64,000 bases of DNA from an uncultured Cellvibrionales bacterium (GCA_913020115.1 CAJWBQ010000010.1:1-64000), one strand, 5' to 3'. Counted from the stretch's first letter, positions 7,553-17,572 are shown. Numbers and translations are program-made. The notes: generated by a model from the sequence alone, not told the origin.

Positions 7553-9328
7553 ATGACGCCAACGCGCAAACCCCCTTTCAAACAGTCATTGCAGCAACTT
7601 TGGCAGCACAATATAGATAAATTCCGCCATCAGCTCGCTTATCAGGAAGCCCTGCCACAGCTGACAATCCTAGGTTTGATAAGCGGGATACTCGCGGCGC
7701 TAGTGATTGTATTGTTTCGCTACGCTATCGATTGGCCACTGTCAAAACTACTTCCAGGGGATAGTGAAAATTTCGAAGCCCTTGCCTCACATTGGCGCTT
7801 GATATTGCCCCTAGCAGGCGCTCTTGCCATCGGTATTCTGCTCAATGGGGTGAGCAAAGCTCACCGAGCCATTAGCGTAAGCCACGTGCTTGATCGCTTA
7901 CACAACCATCAAGGGCAGCTGCCCATGGGCAATATTTTGGTCCAGTTTTTTGGTGGAGCCCTATGTCTCATCACGGGCCAATCTGTCGGCCGAGAAGGTC
8001 CCGCAGTCCACTTAGGCGCAGGCGCCGCCAGTCAACTTGGACAGTATTTTAAACTACCCAATAACAGCCTGCGGACACTAGCTGGCTGTGGCGTGGCTGC
8101 CGCCATCGCAGCTTCATTTAATACCCCTATGGCTGGCGTAATTTTTGCCATGGAGGTTGTGCTCATGGAATATACCATCGCCGGCTTCATTCCCGTGATC
8201 TTGGCCTCTGTATCCGGTGCCGCCATCAGCCAAATGGTCTTTGGGCAAGATTCCTTGCTGGCAGGCGCAAACATTCAAATGAACAGCCTCTGGGAAATTC
8301 CATATATGGCGTTTGCGGGGCTCGTCATCGCGGCCTGCGCGGCTATCTACATTAAGCTACAGTACTATTTTCAACACTCAGGGCCCAAGTCCATCATGGC
8401 AAGGCTTGTAGCGGCAGGTGCGGTAACTGGCATAGTGGCTCTATTTGTGCCTCAGGTGATGGGCTTAGGCTACGACACTGTATCTCTTGCCATGCAGGGA
8501 AAAATTGGCCTGAATTTACTAATGATCATTATCGCTAGTAAACTTTTTGTCACAACATTCAGCTTAGGCATGGGAATGCCCGGCGGGCTAATTGGCCCCA
8601 GCCTATTTATTGGCGCCTGTATCGGTGGTGTTATCAGTGTCATAGGGAGCACCTTGGCGCCAGAATATGCCGCAAGTTCAGGTTTTTACGTCGCCCTAGG
8701 TATGGCGGCGATGATGGGCGCCATTTTGAATGCTCCGCTCGCGGCACTAATGACAATTATAGAACTGACCTATAACCCTAATATTATTTTCCCAAGTATG
8801 CTGGTGATTGTGGTGTCCTGCTTTGCAACACGGCAATTTTTTGGCTGCGAGGGTATTTTCCAAATGCAGCTTCAGGCCGCGGGCAAAAAAACCTCCAGTG
8901 GTCCCGCGCAACAGATTCTAAGTCGAGTTGGCGTGCGTAGCGTGATGAATACCGCCTTCGCTAGCTGCGCTACCAGTATTAGTCATTCAGCGGCCGTGCA
9001 TTTACTGCTCAACCAGCCTCTTTGGATTATTGTTGAAGGCAATAATCGATACTTGCTACGCGCCGCTGACTTAGCTCAGCACTTAAGCCTGCTCGATGCG
9101 GAAGAAAATTTTGAAGAATCCGAGCTCATTCAATTGGATGACATCCCTGCTCGACGCTTAAGCTTGGCTTACGTTCAAGACCGTGCAAACCTTTTTGAAG
9201 CCTTGCAAACTCTCAGCAAAGGAAACTTTGAAGCGCTGTGTGTGACTAAGCTTGCTCAACCCAGTACTGATGCTCCTGTTTTGGGTATAATTACGGCAGA
9301 GACCATCAGCAACTACTATCGGATTTAA
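7553..9328 (+). CDS. ClC family chloride channel/antiporter with CBS pair
   Basis: Membrane protein of 591 aa that moves chloride, probably with proton exchange. Around ten hydrophobic helices span about residues 35-435. The gating glutamate motif (SVGREGPAVHLG) and the GMPGGLIGPSLFIG filter segment are clear. The first filter motif, GSGIP in E. coli ClcA, is not recognisable; the corresponding stretch is ISVSHVLDRL. A soluble C-terminal region (about 455-591) looks like two CBS domains (SVMNTAF... and LFEALQTLSKGNFEALCV...), which often bind adenine nucleotides and control gating. The ATG at 7553 has GAGAAAG upstream. hemJ starts 5 nt after the stop, so the two genes are probably one transcript. 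Transport specificity cannot be judged from sequence. Confidence 0.92.
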   Translation: MTPTRKPPFKQSLQQLWQHNIDKFRHQLAYQEALPQLTILGLISGILAALVIVLFRYAIDWPLSKLLPGDSENFEALASHWRLILPLAGALAIGILLNGVSKAHRAISVSHVLDRLHNHQGQLPMGNILVQFFGGALCLITGQSVGREGPAVHLGAGAASQLGQYFKLPNNSLRTLAGCGVAAAIAASFNTPMAGVIFAMEVVLMEYTIAGFIPVILASVSGAAISQMVFGQDSLLAGANIQMNSLWEIPYMAFAGLVIAACAAIYIKLQYYFQHSGPKSIMARLVAAGAVTGIVALFVPQVMGLGYDTVSLAMQGKIGLNLLMIIIASKLFVTTFSLGMGMPGGLIGPSLFIGACIGGVISVIGSTLAPEYAASSGFYVALGMAAMMGAILNAPLAALMTIIELTYNPNIIFPSMLVIVVSCFATRQFFGCEGIFQMQLQAAGKKTSSGPAQQILSRVGVRSVMNTAFASCATSISHSAAVHLLLNQPLWIIVEGNNRYLLRAADLAQHLSLLDAEENFEESELIQLDDIPARRLSLAYVQDRANLFEALQTLSKGNFEALCVTKLAQPSTDAPVLGIITAETISNYYRI

Positions 9329-9333
9329 ACTCT

Positions 9334-9756
9334 ATGCTTTGGATTAAGGCTTTTCATATTATTGCGGTAGTATGCTGGTTCGCGGCGCTGTTCTATCTGC
9401 CTCGCTTGTTTGTCTATCATTCCATGAGTGAAGATAAACTTAGCCAAGAGCGCTTCGAGATCATGGAGCGCAAACTGTACCGAGGCATCGCCACACCATC
9501 GATGATCGCGACTCTGTTGCTAGGCATTGCTCTCGCGGCTTCCAATTGGGAGTATTTTCAAAGCGCACATTGGTTTCAGGCAAAAATTGCCCTCGTGCTT
9601 GTATTGATTTCTTACCATCACATGTGCGGTCGCTACATAGAAAAGTTAAAAAACGGGCAGAAACCTCATGGACATACCTTTTTCCGCTGGTTTAATGAAT
9701 TTCCTGTATTCCTATTAGTCGGCGCAGTAATTTTGGTTGTGGTCAGGCCTTTTTGA
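9334..9756 (+). CDS. hemJ: HemJ-type protoporphyrinogen IX oxidase
   Basis: Membrane enzyme that oxidises protoporphyrinogen IX to protoporphyrin IX late in haem synthesis. The 140 aa length, four transmembrane helices and the conserved N-terminal block (LWIKAFHIIAVVCWFAALFY, with the essential His) match HemJ. The second helix region carries the LYRGIATPSMIATLLLG signature and helix three ends at SYHHMCGRYI. It starts 5 nt after the ClC gene. Another haem gene, hemL, is 0.9 kb downstream on the same strand, with thiD between them; argC-hemJ proximity is also seen in Pseudomonas. Distantly related CopD-like proteins are the only serious alternative, and the His/Lys pattern favours HemJ. Confidence 0.9.
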   Translation: MLWIKAFHIIAVVCWFAALFYLPRLFVYHSMSEDKLSQERFEIMERKLYRGIATPSMIATLLLGIALAASNWEYFQSAHWFQAKIALVLVLISYHHMCGRYIEKLKNGQKPHGHTFFRWFNEFPVFLLVGAVILVVVRPF

Positions 9757-9823
9757 CAGCAATTCTGGGCACCTGTGATAAACTTTAAATACCTTATGGA
9801 TTATATGGGTTCAGGAGCACACC

Positions 9824-10648
9824 ATGGCTCGATTTGAGCACAGTACCCCCGTCGTTATGAGTTTATCCAACTTTGATCCCAGTGGTGCCGTTGGTATTCA
9901 AGCCGATATAGAAACAGTGGCCAGCTTAGGTTGTCACTGCACTCCCATAATTACTTCTTTATGGGCAAAGGATACCGCAGAGCTCAAAGAAATGGTGCCT
10001 ATTGAAGCAAGTTTACTGATTGAACAAGCTAGAGTTATTTTGGAAGACATGCCCGTAAAAGCCATGAAAATTGGCCACTTAGCCAACGTGGAGCAGGTAG
10101 AGGCCATCCACAGCATTTTACGAGACTACCCTAATATTTGCGTTGTACTCGACCCAGTAAACACTCGGTGGGGCGGCATTGAGTTCACAACCAGTGCGGT
10201 GAACCAGGCACTGGAAGCACTTTTACTACCACTGGCAACTCTGGTAACCCCTGACCTTGTGGAAGCTCAAAATATTGCACGGCAAGCGGACACTATAGAC
10301 GCCTGCGCCATGGAAATACTCGAATTTGGCTGCGAACACGTATTAGTCACTGGCAGCAACCGAAACCAAACGAGCATAGAAAACAGACTCTACGACCAAA
10401 ACGGACTCACCAAACAATACCAGTGGGAACGCCTTAATATTCACAGCCACGGCTGTGGAGCAATACTCTCAGCCAGTATTGCAGCCTACCTTGCACACGA
10501 CTTAAGGCTAATCGACGCTGTTGAGCAAGGTCAAAATTTTACCTGGCACGCACTTTCACACAGTCGCCAGCTCGGCATGGGCCAGCGCATTCCTAATCGC
10601 CTATATTGGGCCGATAAAAATGCTTCTCAAGGCCGTAAACTGCAATAA
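9824..10648 (+). CDS. thiD: Hydroxymethylpyrimidine/phosphomethylpyrimidine kinase
   Basis: Thiamine-pathway kinase of the ribokinase fold (274 aa) that phosphorylates HMP and HMP-phosphate. The substrate loop [16 protein letters not shown] corresponds to GGDPSGGAGIQAD of E. coli ThiD; two glycines are replaced. The DPVN (residues near 110) and VTPDLVEA motifs and a C-terminal [16 protein letters not shown] anion-hole segment with the conserved GC are present. The start is ATG 9824 behind AGGAG. In Pseudomonas the order is thiD-thiE-hemL; here thiE is missing and hemL follows after 50 bp. The divergent loop residues make a somewhat changed activity possible, but HMP kinase is the best call. 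Confidence 0.87.
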   Translation: MARFEHSTPVVMSLSNFDPSGAVGIQADIETVASLGCHCTPIITSLWAKDTAELKEMVPIEASLLIEQARVILEDMPVKAMKIGHLANVEQVEAIHSILRDYPNICVVLDPVNTRWGGIEFTTSAVNQALEALLLPLATLVTPDLVEAQNIARQADTIDACAMEILEFGCEHVLVTGSNRNQTSIENRLYDQNGLTKQYQWERLNIHSHGCGAILSASIAAYLAHDLRLIDAVEQGQNFTWHALSHSRQLGMGQRIPNRLYWADKNASQGRKLQ

Positions 10649-10698
10649 ACATTCGTTGTCATACACACTCACCACTCAGCACAATACAGGAACCGGAC

Positions 10699-11982
10699 AT
10701 GAGCCGATCTGAAGTACTTTTTGAAGCCGCCCAAACACATATCCCCGGCGGCGTAAACTCTCCCGTAAGAGCATTTAAAGCCGTAGGCGGCACGCCCATT
10801 TTTTTTGAACGTGCAGAGGGAGCCTACCTTTTTGATGCCGATGGAAAACGTTATGTTGACTATGTGCAATCTTGGGGGCCAATGATTTTAGGTCACGCTC
10901 ACCCAGAAGTTATTGATGTGGTTATTGAAAGATCAAAGCTCGGCTTGAGTTTTGGCGCCCCTACAGAAATGGAAACCCTGCTTGCAGACAAGGTCTGCGA
11001 AATTATGCCCAATATGGATATGGTCCGCTTCGTCAATTCAGGTACAGAAGCGACTATGAGTGCAATCCGACTCGCCAGAGGTTTTACCAATCGCGACAAA
11101 ATTGTAAAGTTTGAAGGCTGCTACCACGGACATTCAGACTCATTATTGGTAAAAGCCGGCTCAGGCGCACTGACAATGGGGGTGCCCAGCTCGCCTGGTG
11201 TTCCTGCCTCACTTGCTGATCATACGCTGACCCTAAGTTACAACGATATTGATGCCGTAAAACAGGCCTTTGCCAGTATTGGCGAGGAAGTAGCCTGTAT
11301 TATAGTTGAGCCGGTAGCGGGCAACATGAACTGTGTTCCACCAGTACCTGGCTTTCTAGAAAGCCTGCGTGAGGTTTGCGACCAGTACGGTGCATTGTTA
11401 ATTATCGACGAAGTAATGACCGGATTCAGGGTTAGCCACACCGGCGCCCAAGGTCACTACGGGATCGAAGCTGACATTACGACCTTAGGAAAAGTGATCG
11501 GCGGCGGGATGCCTGTGGGCGCCTTTGGCGGTAAACGCAAGATCATGGAACACATTGCGCCACTGGGTCCTGTGTACCAAGCGGGAACATTATCTGGCAA
11601 CCCAGTTGCTATGGCCGCGGGGCTAAAAACTGTAGAGCTGATTAGCCAAGAAGGCTTTTACGAGAGCTTAATTGCAAAAACAAACTATCTTTGCACCAAC
11701 TTAGAACGTTTAGCCAAAGAGGCGGGTATTCCGTTCACCACCAATAACGTGGGCACCATGTTTGGTGGATTTTTCACTGAAGAACCCAAAATCACCAATT
11801 TCCAGCAGGTGATGGCCTGCAATGGCGAGCGGTTTAATCAGTTTTTCCACGGGATGTTACGAGAGGGTGTTTATTTAGCACCCGCTTCATTCGAAGCTGG
11901 ATTTATGTCTGCTGCCCATTCGGACGAAGATATTAAATTTACCTTGCAAGCCGCAGCTCGAGTATTTGCCGATTTAGCTTAA
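10699..11982 (+). CDS. hemL: Glutamate-1-semialdehyde 2,1-aminomutase
   Basis: PLP-dependent class III aminotransferase-fold enzyme that makes 5-aminolevulinate, the first committed porphyrin precursor in the C5 pathway. The 427 aa protein has the family features: [12 protein letters not shown] near the N-terminus, [26 protein letters not shown], the [10 protein letters not shown] metal/PLP segment, and the PLP lysine in [17 protein letters not shown]. Start ATG 10699 follows AGGAA. It is the last gene of the rightward group clc-hemJ-thiD-hemL. Its TAA stop overlaps that of the convergent PilZ gene (11979-11982). Confidence 0.97.
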   Translation: MSRSEVLFEAAQTHIPGGVNSPVRAFKAVGGTPIFFERAEGAYLFDADGKRYVDYVQSWGPMILGHAHPEVIDVVIERSKLGLSFGAPTEMETLLADKVCEIMPNMDMVRFVNSGTEATMSAIRLARGFTNRDKIVKFEGCYHGHSDSLLVKAGSGALTMGVPSSPGVPASLADHTLTLSYNDIDAVKQAFASIGEEVACIIVEPVAGNMNCVPPVPGFLESLREVCDQYGALLIIDEVMTGFRVSHTGAQGHYGIEADITTLGKVIGGGMPVGAFGGKRKIMEHIAPLGPVYQAGTLSGNPVAMAAGLKTVELISQEGFYESLIAKTNYLCTNLERLAKEAGIPFTTNNVGTMFGGFFTEEPKITNFQQVMACNGERFNQFFHGMLREGVYLAPASFEAGFMSAAHSDEDIKFTLQAAARVFADLA

Positions 11983-12308
11983 ACCAGCGCGTCTATCAAC
12001 TCTAAGCTCTGGGCCGAGATGTCAATAATATGAAATCCGGCCCAATGCTGACTGCCTCCTTCGTCGGCACGTGTCCACAGACAATCACCACCCACTGCAA
12101 TTTGGTTCTGCCCATTAACCGGTACCGACAGCTGTAGCGATAATTGATACAGTGAATCCACCGTCACTGGACCTGTGCCAACAAGCATAAACCCCTCGCG
12201 GTGAATATTCACCAAACGCCCTAGCACCTGATCTGTCATCACATCAACAATAGTAATACTTTGTTGTATGGCACGCCGGCTGAGTCGCCGTTGGTTATCT
12301 TCAGTCAT
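11979..12308 (-). CDS. PilZ domain protein
   Basis: Single-domain PilZ-type protein of about 109 aa, a fold that usually binds cyclic-di-GMP. The N-terminal RRLSRR motif corresponds to the RxxxR c-di-GMP switch, and a beta-barrel pattern follows ([22 protein letters not shown], then LSLQLSVPV and CLWTRADEG). The canonical (D/N)xSxxG second motif is replaced by NIHREG, so binding strength is uncertain. The start at ATG 12308 follows AAAGGTAAG directly after the DUF1631 stop codon (TAG at 12310-12312), so the two genes are translationally linked. Its own stop interlocks with hemL. Likely function: reading c-di-GMP, possibly for the DUF1631 partner. Confidence 0.85.
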   Translation of the reverse strand: MTEDNQRRLSRRAIQQSITIVDVMTDQVLGRLVNIHREGFMLVGTGPVTVDSLYQLSLQLSVPVNGQNQIAVGGDCLWTRADEGGSQHWAGFHIIDISAQSLELIDALV

Positions 12309-12309
12309 T

Positions 12310-14667
12310 CTACTTACCTTTAGTTTCCTCAACACGATCACCTTCGGCTCGCGTGTTCAAACTATGTAATATATTTTCCAAGGCTCGTTCAAAGAACGGT
12401 TTTGTACTGCCGGCAATCACTTTCACTTTACCTGCAATCATACCTCTTGCCAGATCAAGTCCGGAACTCATGGCGACCTTTTTACCCATCTGGTCTACCA
12501 GCATATAATGTGAGGTCTTCGAGTTATACCAAGCCACCTTTAAACGCTTACCTTCTTCAAATTCAAACCATGTACCGAATTCTATAAGCTTGAGATTTTC
12601 AACCATTTTCAATTCAGCATCACTTACTACCAGCTCGGCATCAGGTGACTCACCCGCCTTTTCAGCCGCCAAACTTTCCAGCTTATCTCTCATAACTGCT
12701 GGCGCAGGCTCGGCCTGCTTACTTTGCAAGGCGAGTTTTTGTAGTGAAAATAATGCATCCAATAATTTCTTGGCTTTTACTTGATCGTAGCCAATATTGT
12801 CAAAACCCTGCTCAAGTAATTCTGCAATATTCTCCACAACCTCAACCTGACGAGTTTTATCTTCATTGGTTTCTTTAGGCTCAATAGACCAAAGGATTTC
12901 GTCGATCAGGCCCAAACCCTCACGCCAGCTCTCTGAGCTCTCCCCATAGCGCAGCAGGGAAAAAGAAAGGTAATCAGACCATGGCTGTAATAAAAGTAAC
13001 AACACGGCTGAAGGTAACTGCTTGTCATCCGTTCTAGCCCTAACTTCGCGATTGACCTGCATTTTTACTTCGCGAAGCTTTTCCTCCCCTTGAACTTTTT
13101 CTAGGGCCCTACGCTCCATAAGCTCCTGGCGGCGGGATATTTTTTTAGTGTAAGTATTAAAATCTAAGAGCAGCTCCGCAAAAATACGAACGTCATTTTC
13201 AAATTTTTCCAACAACTGAGACACAACTGACTTAATCTTTGGATAAATTTCATATTGACTAGAGCCGTCAATACTCACCCATTTGGTGCCAGCCTCTGCC
13301 AAATTATTCAGTAACAAACGTGCGGGGTGATCGCTTTGTTCAAAAAAATCTTTGTCTATAAAGGCCATCTTTAAAAATGGGGTGTGTAAATAGCTTAATA
13401 AAGCTTTAACCGACGGCGGCAAGTTATCATCGGCTAACATATATTCAAACAACATACCCACCAAGTCGATGGTATGCATATCCGTATGATCAACCGCTCC
13501 ATCTTCCTTATTCTCTTCCTGCAACTGCCTAGTTAACTGATTACTGGTGGTCGCTATTCCCTGCGGGTTTAAAGCCGTAAGGTCGCCATCTGCAAAACCT
13601 GCGGCACTGGTTATGGACAGAGCGTCTGCCTGCATATTTTGCAGAGCCCCCACCAGTTGCTCGCTAGAATAAACGGGCACCGTTCGAGCACCGCTGCTGG
13701 CAAACGACGGCGACATAGCGGAAGAAACGCCAGAATTTCCACCCTGTGCACCTGGCATCAGGCTTTCATGGGCCAAATGATTTTGTAATTCTCGAATAGC
13801 GTTAACTAAGTTACCTTGATATTGGGCGCTGTTTTGCGCATCGCCTTGCACTAAACCTTGAAGATTGGAAACCCCTTGAGCGGGATTAGCCGGACTATAG
13901 GCACCAGAGTTACTCCCACCTGCAGCTCCACCTCCGCTAGGTACAGGTATAAATGAACGGTCTACATCAGGGGTAAACTGCAAGTTGGGCAGCAGCCCTT
14001 CAGAGGCTAGATAATCGTTAATATCTTCTAGCAGAGAACCTAATAGAGGAATGAAAAATTTATCAAATGCCTTATAGGCCAGTACTTTGGCGCTGACATC
14101 AAGCTCCATCAATGTAAGGGCGCGACGCAGACCTTCACAGAATTGAATAGGGCTACTGGGATTATTGCTCTCATAAACTTTAGAACCACCCCTAAGCACA
14201 GAATAACGTTGATTCAACTTCCAAATCAGTTCGGCGTAAACATTATCGGCCCGTAAAGCGATTGATGATATGGCGATACTCTCTTCAAGCTTTTCATTTT
14301 CCAATAGTGACAGGCTGTCGCGTTGAGAGTGCTCGCCTTCAGTATGGGTATCGAGAGTATTTTTCTTAAACTTGATGTAGCTCTCACCGACACTTCCGCA
14401 GAAATAACGAATGAGATCATCTTGATGTTTTTTGAAGCTTTTCTGGATTTCGAACAGACGAACCTGGTCTTGGTTATTGCTGGCGTTATCCGCCAAATCA
14501 AACAAGCGCTCTTCCAAAGCCATTAAGCAGCTTGGAAAATGCTTCGCAGAAAACTCGAGCGCCATACCTCGACAGATCTTCAGACGCTCGACAACCCTGT
14601 CATCTGAGGCCTGAGTTTGTGCTCCCACCTCTGGGCGATCGCTTTGTGTGTTATCGCTGCTGCTCAT
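12310..14667 (-). CDS. DUF1631 family protein
   Basis: Large cytoplasmic protein (785 aa from the chosen start) of a proteobacterial family without a firm molecular function. It has a helical N-terminal region (about residues 20-240), a low-complexity Gly/Ser/Ala/Gln linker (about 245-360), a second long helical part with a charged coiled coil around SRRQELMERRALEKVQGEE, and a C-terminal beta-rich tail beginning LIEFGTWFEFEEGKRLKVAWYN (about 700-785), which looks like a small barrel. No membrane helix or catalytic motif is evident. ATG 14667 (behind GGTGAG) and ATG 14691 are both possible starts. A promoter candidate lies 50 nt upstream. It forms a two-gene unit with the PilZ gene. Confidence 0.83.
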   Translation of the reverse strand: MSSSDNTQSDRPEVGAQTQASDDRVVERLKICRGMALEFSAKHFPSCLMALEERLFDLADNASNNQDQVRLFEIQKSFKKHQDDLIRYFCGSVGESYIKFKKNTLDTHTEGEHSQRDSLSLLENEKLEESIAISSIALRADNVYAELIWKLNQRYSVLRGGSKVYESNNPSSPIQFCEGLRRALTLMELDVSAKVLAYKAFDKFFIPLLGSLLEDINDYLASEGLLPNLQFTPDVDRSFIPVPSGGGAAGGSNSGAYSPANPAQGVSNLQGLVQGDAQNSAQYQGNLVNAIRELQNHLAHESLMPGAQGGNSGVSSAMSPSFASSGARTVPVYSSEQLVGALQNMQADALSITSAAGFADGDLTALNPQGIATTSNQLTRQLQEENKEDGAVDHTDMHTIDLVGMLFEYMLADDNLPPSVKALLSYLHTPFLKMAFIDKDFFEQSDHPARLLLNNLAEAGTKWVSIDGSSQYEIYPKIKSVVSQLLEKFENDVRIFAELLLDFNTYTKKISRRQELMERRALEKVQGEEKLREVKMQVNREVRARTDDKQLPSAVLLLLLQPWSDYLSFSLLRYGESSESWREGLGLIDEILWSIEPKETNEDKTRQVEVVENIAELLEQGFDNIGYDQVKAKKLLDALFSLQKLALQSKQAEPAPAVMRDKLESLAAEKAGESPDAELVVSDAELKMVENLKLIEFGTWFEFEEGKRLKVAWYNSKTSHYMLVDQMGKKVAMSSGLDLARGMIAGKVKVIAGSTKPFFERALENILHSLNTRAEGDRVEETKGK

Positions 14668-14717
14668 AATCCCACGCTCACCATCTTCCATTTCTGTATG
14701 ACGTCAAATATCACCTG

Positions 14718-14747
14718 ATACTAGCACCTCTTCAGGGGGTTTGACAA
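14718..14747 (-). promoter_or_regulatory. Candidate sigma-70 promoter of the DUF1631-PilZ unit
   Basis: On the minus strand TTGTCA (14742-14747) and TAGTAT (14718-14723) are separated by 18 nt and lie about 25-50 nt before the DUF1631 start codons. The -35 matches the consensus at 5 of 6 positions, the -10 at 4 of 6. This is a plausible promoter by eye only. Confidence 0.42.
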
Positions 14748-14782
14748 AATCGGGAGCAAAAAAAACGGTTAAATTCAGCCAC

Positions 14783-15238
14783 TTAAGGCTTGGTGCCCAT
14801 CATCAGAGCCTGCAAATCCTTTCGCAGCGAGGTTTTACCTGAGGGAGCATACGCAAGCCCCTGACTCGCAAACTCTTGAGCGCGCTTACCATCCCCCAAG
14901 CGGCTATAACATTTTGCCAATAGAAGGTGCCAGCGGGCGTTATACCGGTCTATTCTCAAGCCACGCTCGGCCATATGCACCGCTCGCTGCCATCGATCTT
15001 GATCATATTGTTCATAAGCCTGCTGCAATAACGCGTCACTGGCAGCCTTGGCCTTGTCATTCTCAAACTTCGCTGGCGAAAGAACTCGCGGGGCAGAGCG
15101 ATTTATAGATGTCTCAGCCTCCACTGAGGAGGGTGTAGCGTCCTCTACTTGCACGGGAGTAACACTGCAAGCCCCACTCACACACGCAAATGCCAGCATA
15201 AGCACTCTAGAGGCCCTAAAGTCTAATGCGACCTTCAA
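14783..15238 (-). CDS. TPR lipoprotein, LpoP-like candidate PBP1b activator
   Basis: Exported lipoprotein of 151 aa. The signal peptide ends in a lipobox (VSGAC, Cys near residue 24), followed by a Ser/Glu-rich spacer and a TPR-like helical repeat region (about residues 65-145: LLQQAYEQYDQDRWQRAVHM then ARWHLLLAKCYSRLGDGKRA). The start is a TTG at 15238 behind AGGAG with 8 nt spacing; an in-frame ATG 13 codons later would shorten the signal peptide. It begins 19 nt after the PBP1b gene. In Pseudomonas aeruginosa the PBP1b activator LpoP is a TPR-containing outer-membrane lipoprotein encoded beside the PBP1b gene, so an LpoP role is the best inference. Direct binding to this PBP1b cannot be shown from sequence. 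Confidence 0.8.
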   Translation of the reverse strand: MKVALDFRASRVLMLAFACVSGACSVTPVQVEDATPSSVEAETSINRSAPRVLSPAKFENDKAKAASDALLQQAYEQYDQDRWQRAVHMAERGLRIDRYNARWHLLLAKCYSRLGDGKRAQEFASQGLAYAPSGKTSLRKDLQALMMGTKP

Positions 15239-15257
15239 TTTGAATACTCCTTGCTCA

Positions 15258-17567
15258 TTAGTTTTGCCAAACCTTTCTCCACCAGTGAATCACTGGGTTT
15301 TTTCGCCATTCACAGCGAGATTTTTTTTGTGGCTGCTGACCAAGTTCAAAAGGTAGCAGGCGCGCACCTCGGCAATTCTCGCCACTTGCGTTTCCCGTCA
15401 CCGAATCTACCCAATAGTATTCGAGGTTTGCCGGCTTAGCCATCGTCAAACTTCTCCCTGGAGTATTACTCATTAAATCGGCCCAAATCCGCAAAGCACC
15501 GGTTGAACCCGTGAGTGGTGTTATTCCATTATCATCGCGACCCACCCAGATACTCACCAATTGGTCACCGTCGTAACCACTAAACCAACTGTCTCGCTGG
15601 TTGTTTGTAGTGCCCGTCTTCCCCGCCGTAACCCTTTGCTCCGCCTCGTTTCGCAACTTCGCCCGCTGACCGGTACCATCCTGCATCACAAGGCTGAGCG
15701 CGTAGTTGAGCTGGTAAATTGTAGAAGAAGGGAAACGGCGCTCGGAGCGTAAAGCATAACGTTTAAGCGTTTCACCCTGCGGGGTTTGAACCGAGCGAAT
15801 AGCTCGTGGTTTAGTATAGAAACCATCGGCCGCGAAAGTATGATACATAGAAGCGACTTCAAGCGGCGACAGTTCCAAAGAGCCCAAGAGCAGGGACGGC
15901 ACCACCGCAAACGAGCGCTCCAAACCACTAGCTTGCAGTGTAGATTCAACAAGATTGAGACCAACACTCATGCCGAGCCTCGCGGTGGCCTGATTAAAGG
16001 AAGACGCCAGAGCTTTGTATAAAGGAACATCACCATGACTCTGGCGAGAAAAATTTCTAGGCTTCCAAACACTTTGATCGGGACCTCTTACTGCCACCGG
16101 TGCATCACTAATTAGGCTGGAAAGAGAATACCCCTCCCCCAATGCCGCCAGATACACCGCGGGCTTAACGAGCGATCCAATCGGGCGTCGAATATCTATC
16201 GCCCGATTAAAGCCCGAGTATTGCACTTTTCGGTCACCCACAAGCGCCAGCACTTCGGCGCTGCCCAAAGCCAGCATTGCCAGACCACTTTGCAAGCCGC
16301 CTTTTGTCAGGCTGTGTTCTAACTCCAGAGTGTTCAGCGTTTGGCTCAAAGACTTCTCTGCCTGATGCTGCGCCTGAGGGTCTAGGGTTGTGAAAATAGC
16401 CAGACCCTCAGTTTTTAAATCACTCTCCTCATAATCTTGCAGTAATTGGCGGCGCACCAACTCCAAAAATGCGGGATAGGGCTGCAGCTTTTTGCGCGAT
16501 CGCGTTACAACACCCAAGGGAAGCCTGACTGCAGCATTGTAGTCCTCTGCCGTCAGCAACTGCCCATCCTTCATAATTTGCAGTACAAGATTACGACGCT
16601 CTAGAGCTCGAGCAGGATTCTTCCAGGGGTTATAATACGAAGCACCCTTCACCAATCCTACCAACAGAGCAATCTGAACGGAATTTAGTTCAATTAAGGG
16701 TCGTCCAAAATAGTGTTGAGAGGCCAATCCAAAACCATGAATCCCCTGCGCACCGCTTTGCCCAAGGTATACCTCATTGATATAAGTTTCTAATATCTGC
16801 GCCTTTGAGTAGTGGAGTTCTAGCGATACCGCCATCAAAGATTCTAGAATCTTTCTTCCCAGGTTTTGCCGGCTATCCAGATAGAAATTCTTAATCAATT
16901 GCTGAGTTATAGTACTGCCACCTTGCACCACTCCACCGGCTCGAATATTCGCTAGGGCTGCGCGCAAGATAGATTTAGGGGAGACGCCGTAATGACTCAC
17001 GAAACCGCGATCCTCCACCGCAATCAAGGTTTCCCCCAGTAAAGGAGGCACATCTAGAAGTGATACCAGCGTCCTATTCTCTGGATGATTAGGATAAATG
17101 CCACCAATTTCCAGAGGTTCCAATCGCAATAAGGCTAAGTCCTCACCGGAGAATGATTCAAGCTTAGAAACGCGTGAGCTTTCAATTTTCAGGCTGAATT
17201 TTTTCGCCTTTTCCTGACCGTCTATAAAGTCAAATCCGCGACTAAAAACTTTATATTCTCGACTATTCTTCAGCCACTGCCCCGGCGCAGTGAGGCGCTC
17301 TACTTGAACATATGAGAGTCGCGAAAGCTCATATTCGAAACTCTGGCTACGCAAAGGTTTCGATACATACAGCTCAAGAGGACGGGCATAAACTCTGGCT
17401 GGAATAGACCATTTTTTCCCTTCAAATTTTTCCCGAACCACATAATCTAAAGCCACAACGCCCGCTAAACTCAGGAAAATAGACAGCACCAAAGCCCCTA
17501 TCAACCAACGCTTAATAGCAGGCATCGACGCATTATGTTTCTTACGGATTTTTGTTTTTGAAACCAT
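15258..17567 (-). CDS. mrcB: Penicillin-binding protein 1b, bifunctional peptidoglycan synthase
   Basis: Inner-membrane class A PBP (769 aa) that polymerises lipid II into glycan strands and cross-links the peptides. One N-terminal membrane helix (about residues 18-42) is followed by a UB2H-like region, the place where lipoprotein activators bind. The GT51 glycosyltransferase has its catalytic Glu at residue 185 (AVEDRGFVSHYG) and the GGSTITQQLIKN and RKILE motifs. The transpeptidase domain has Ser465-x-x-Lys468 (GSLVK), and KTG at about 650. It starts 5 nt after the GGDEF/EAL gene and is followed by the LpoP-like gene, so all three probably share a transcript. The coupling with a c-di-GMP enzyme gene is unusual. 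Confidence 0.96.
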   Translation of the reverse strand: MVSKTKIRKKHNASMPAIKRWLIGALVLSIFLSLAGVVALDYVVREKFEGKKWSIPARVYARPLELYVSKPLRSQSFEYELSRLSYVQVERLTAPGQWLKNSREYKVFSRGFDFIDGQEKAKKFSLKIESSRVSKLESFSGEDLALLRLEPLEIGGIYPNHPENRTLVSLLDVPPLLGETLIAVEDRGFVSHYGVSPKSILRAALANIRAGGVVQGGSTITQQLIKNFYLDSRQNLGRKILESLMAVSLELHYSKAQILETYINEVYLGQSGAQGIHGFGLASQHYFGRPLIELNSVQIALLVGLVKGASYYNPWKNPARALERRNLVLQIMKDGQLLTAEDYNAAVRLPLGVVTRSRKKLQPYPAFLELVRRQLLQDYEESDLKTEGLAIFTTLDPQAQHQAEKSLSQTLNTLELEHSLTKGGLQSGLAMLALGSAEVLALVGDRKVQYSGFNRAIDIRRPIGSLVKPAVYLAALGEGYSLSSLISDAPVAVRGPDQSVWKPRNFSRQSHGDVPLYKALASSFNQATARLGMSVGLNLVESTLQASGLERSFAVVPSLLLGSLELSPLEVASMYHTFAADGFYTKPRAIRSVQTPQGETLKRYALRSERRFPSSTIYQLNYALSLVMQDGTGQRAKLRNEAEQRVTAGKTGTTNNQRDSWFSGYDGDQLVSIWVGRDDNGITPLTGSTGALRIWADLMSNTPGRSLTMAKPANLEYYWVDSVTGNASGENCRGARLLPFELGQQPQKKSRCEWRKNPVIHWWRKVWQN

Positions 17568-17572
17568 GACAA

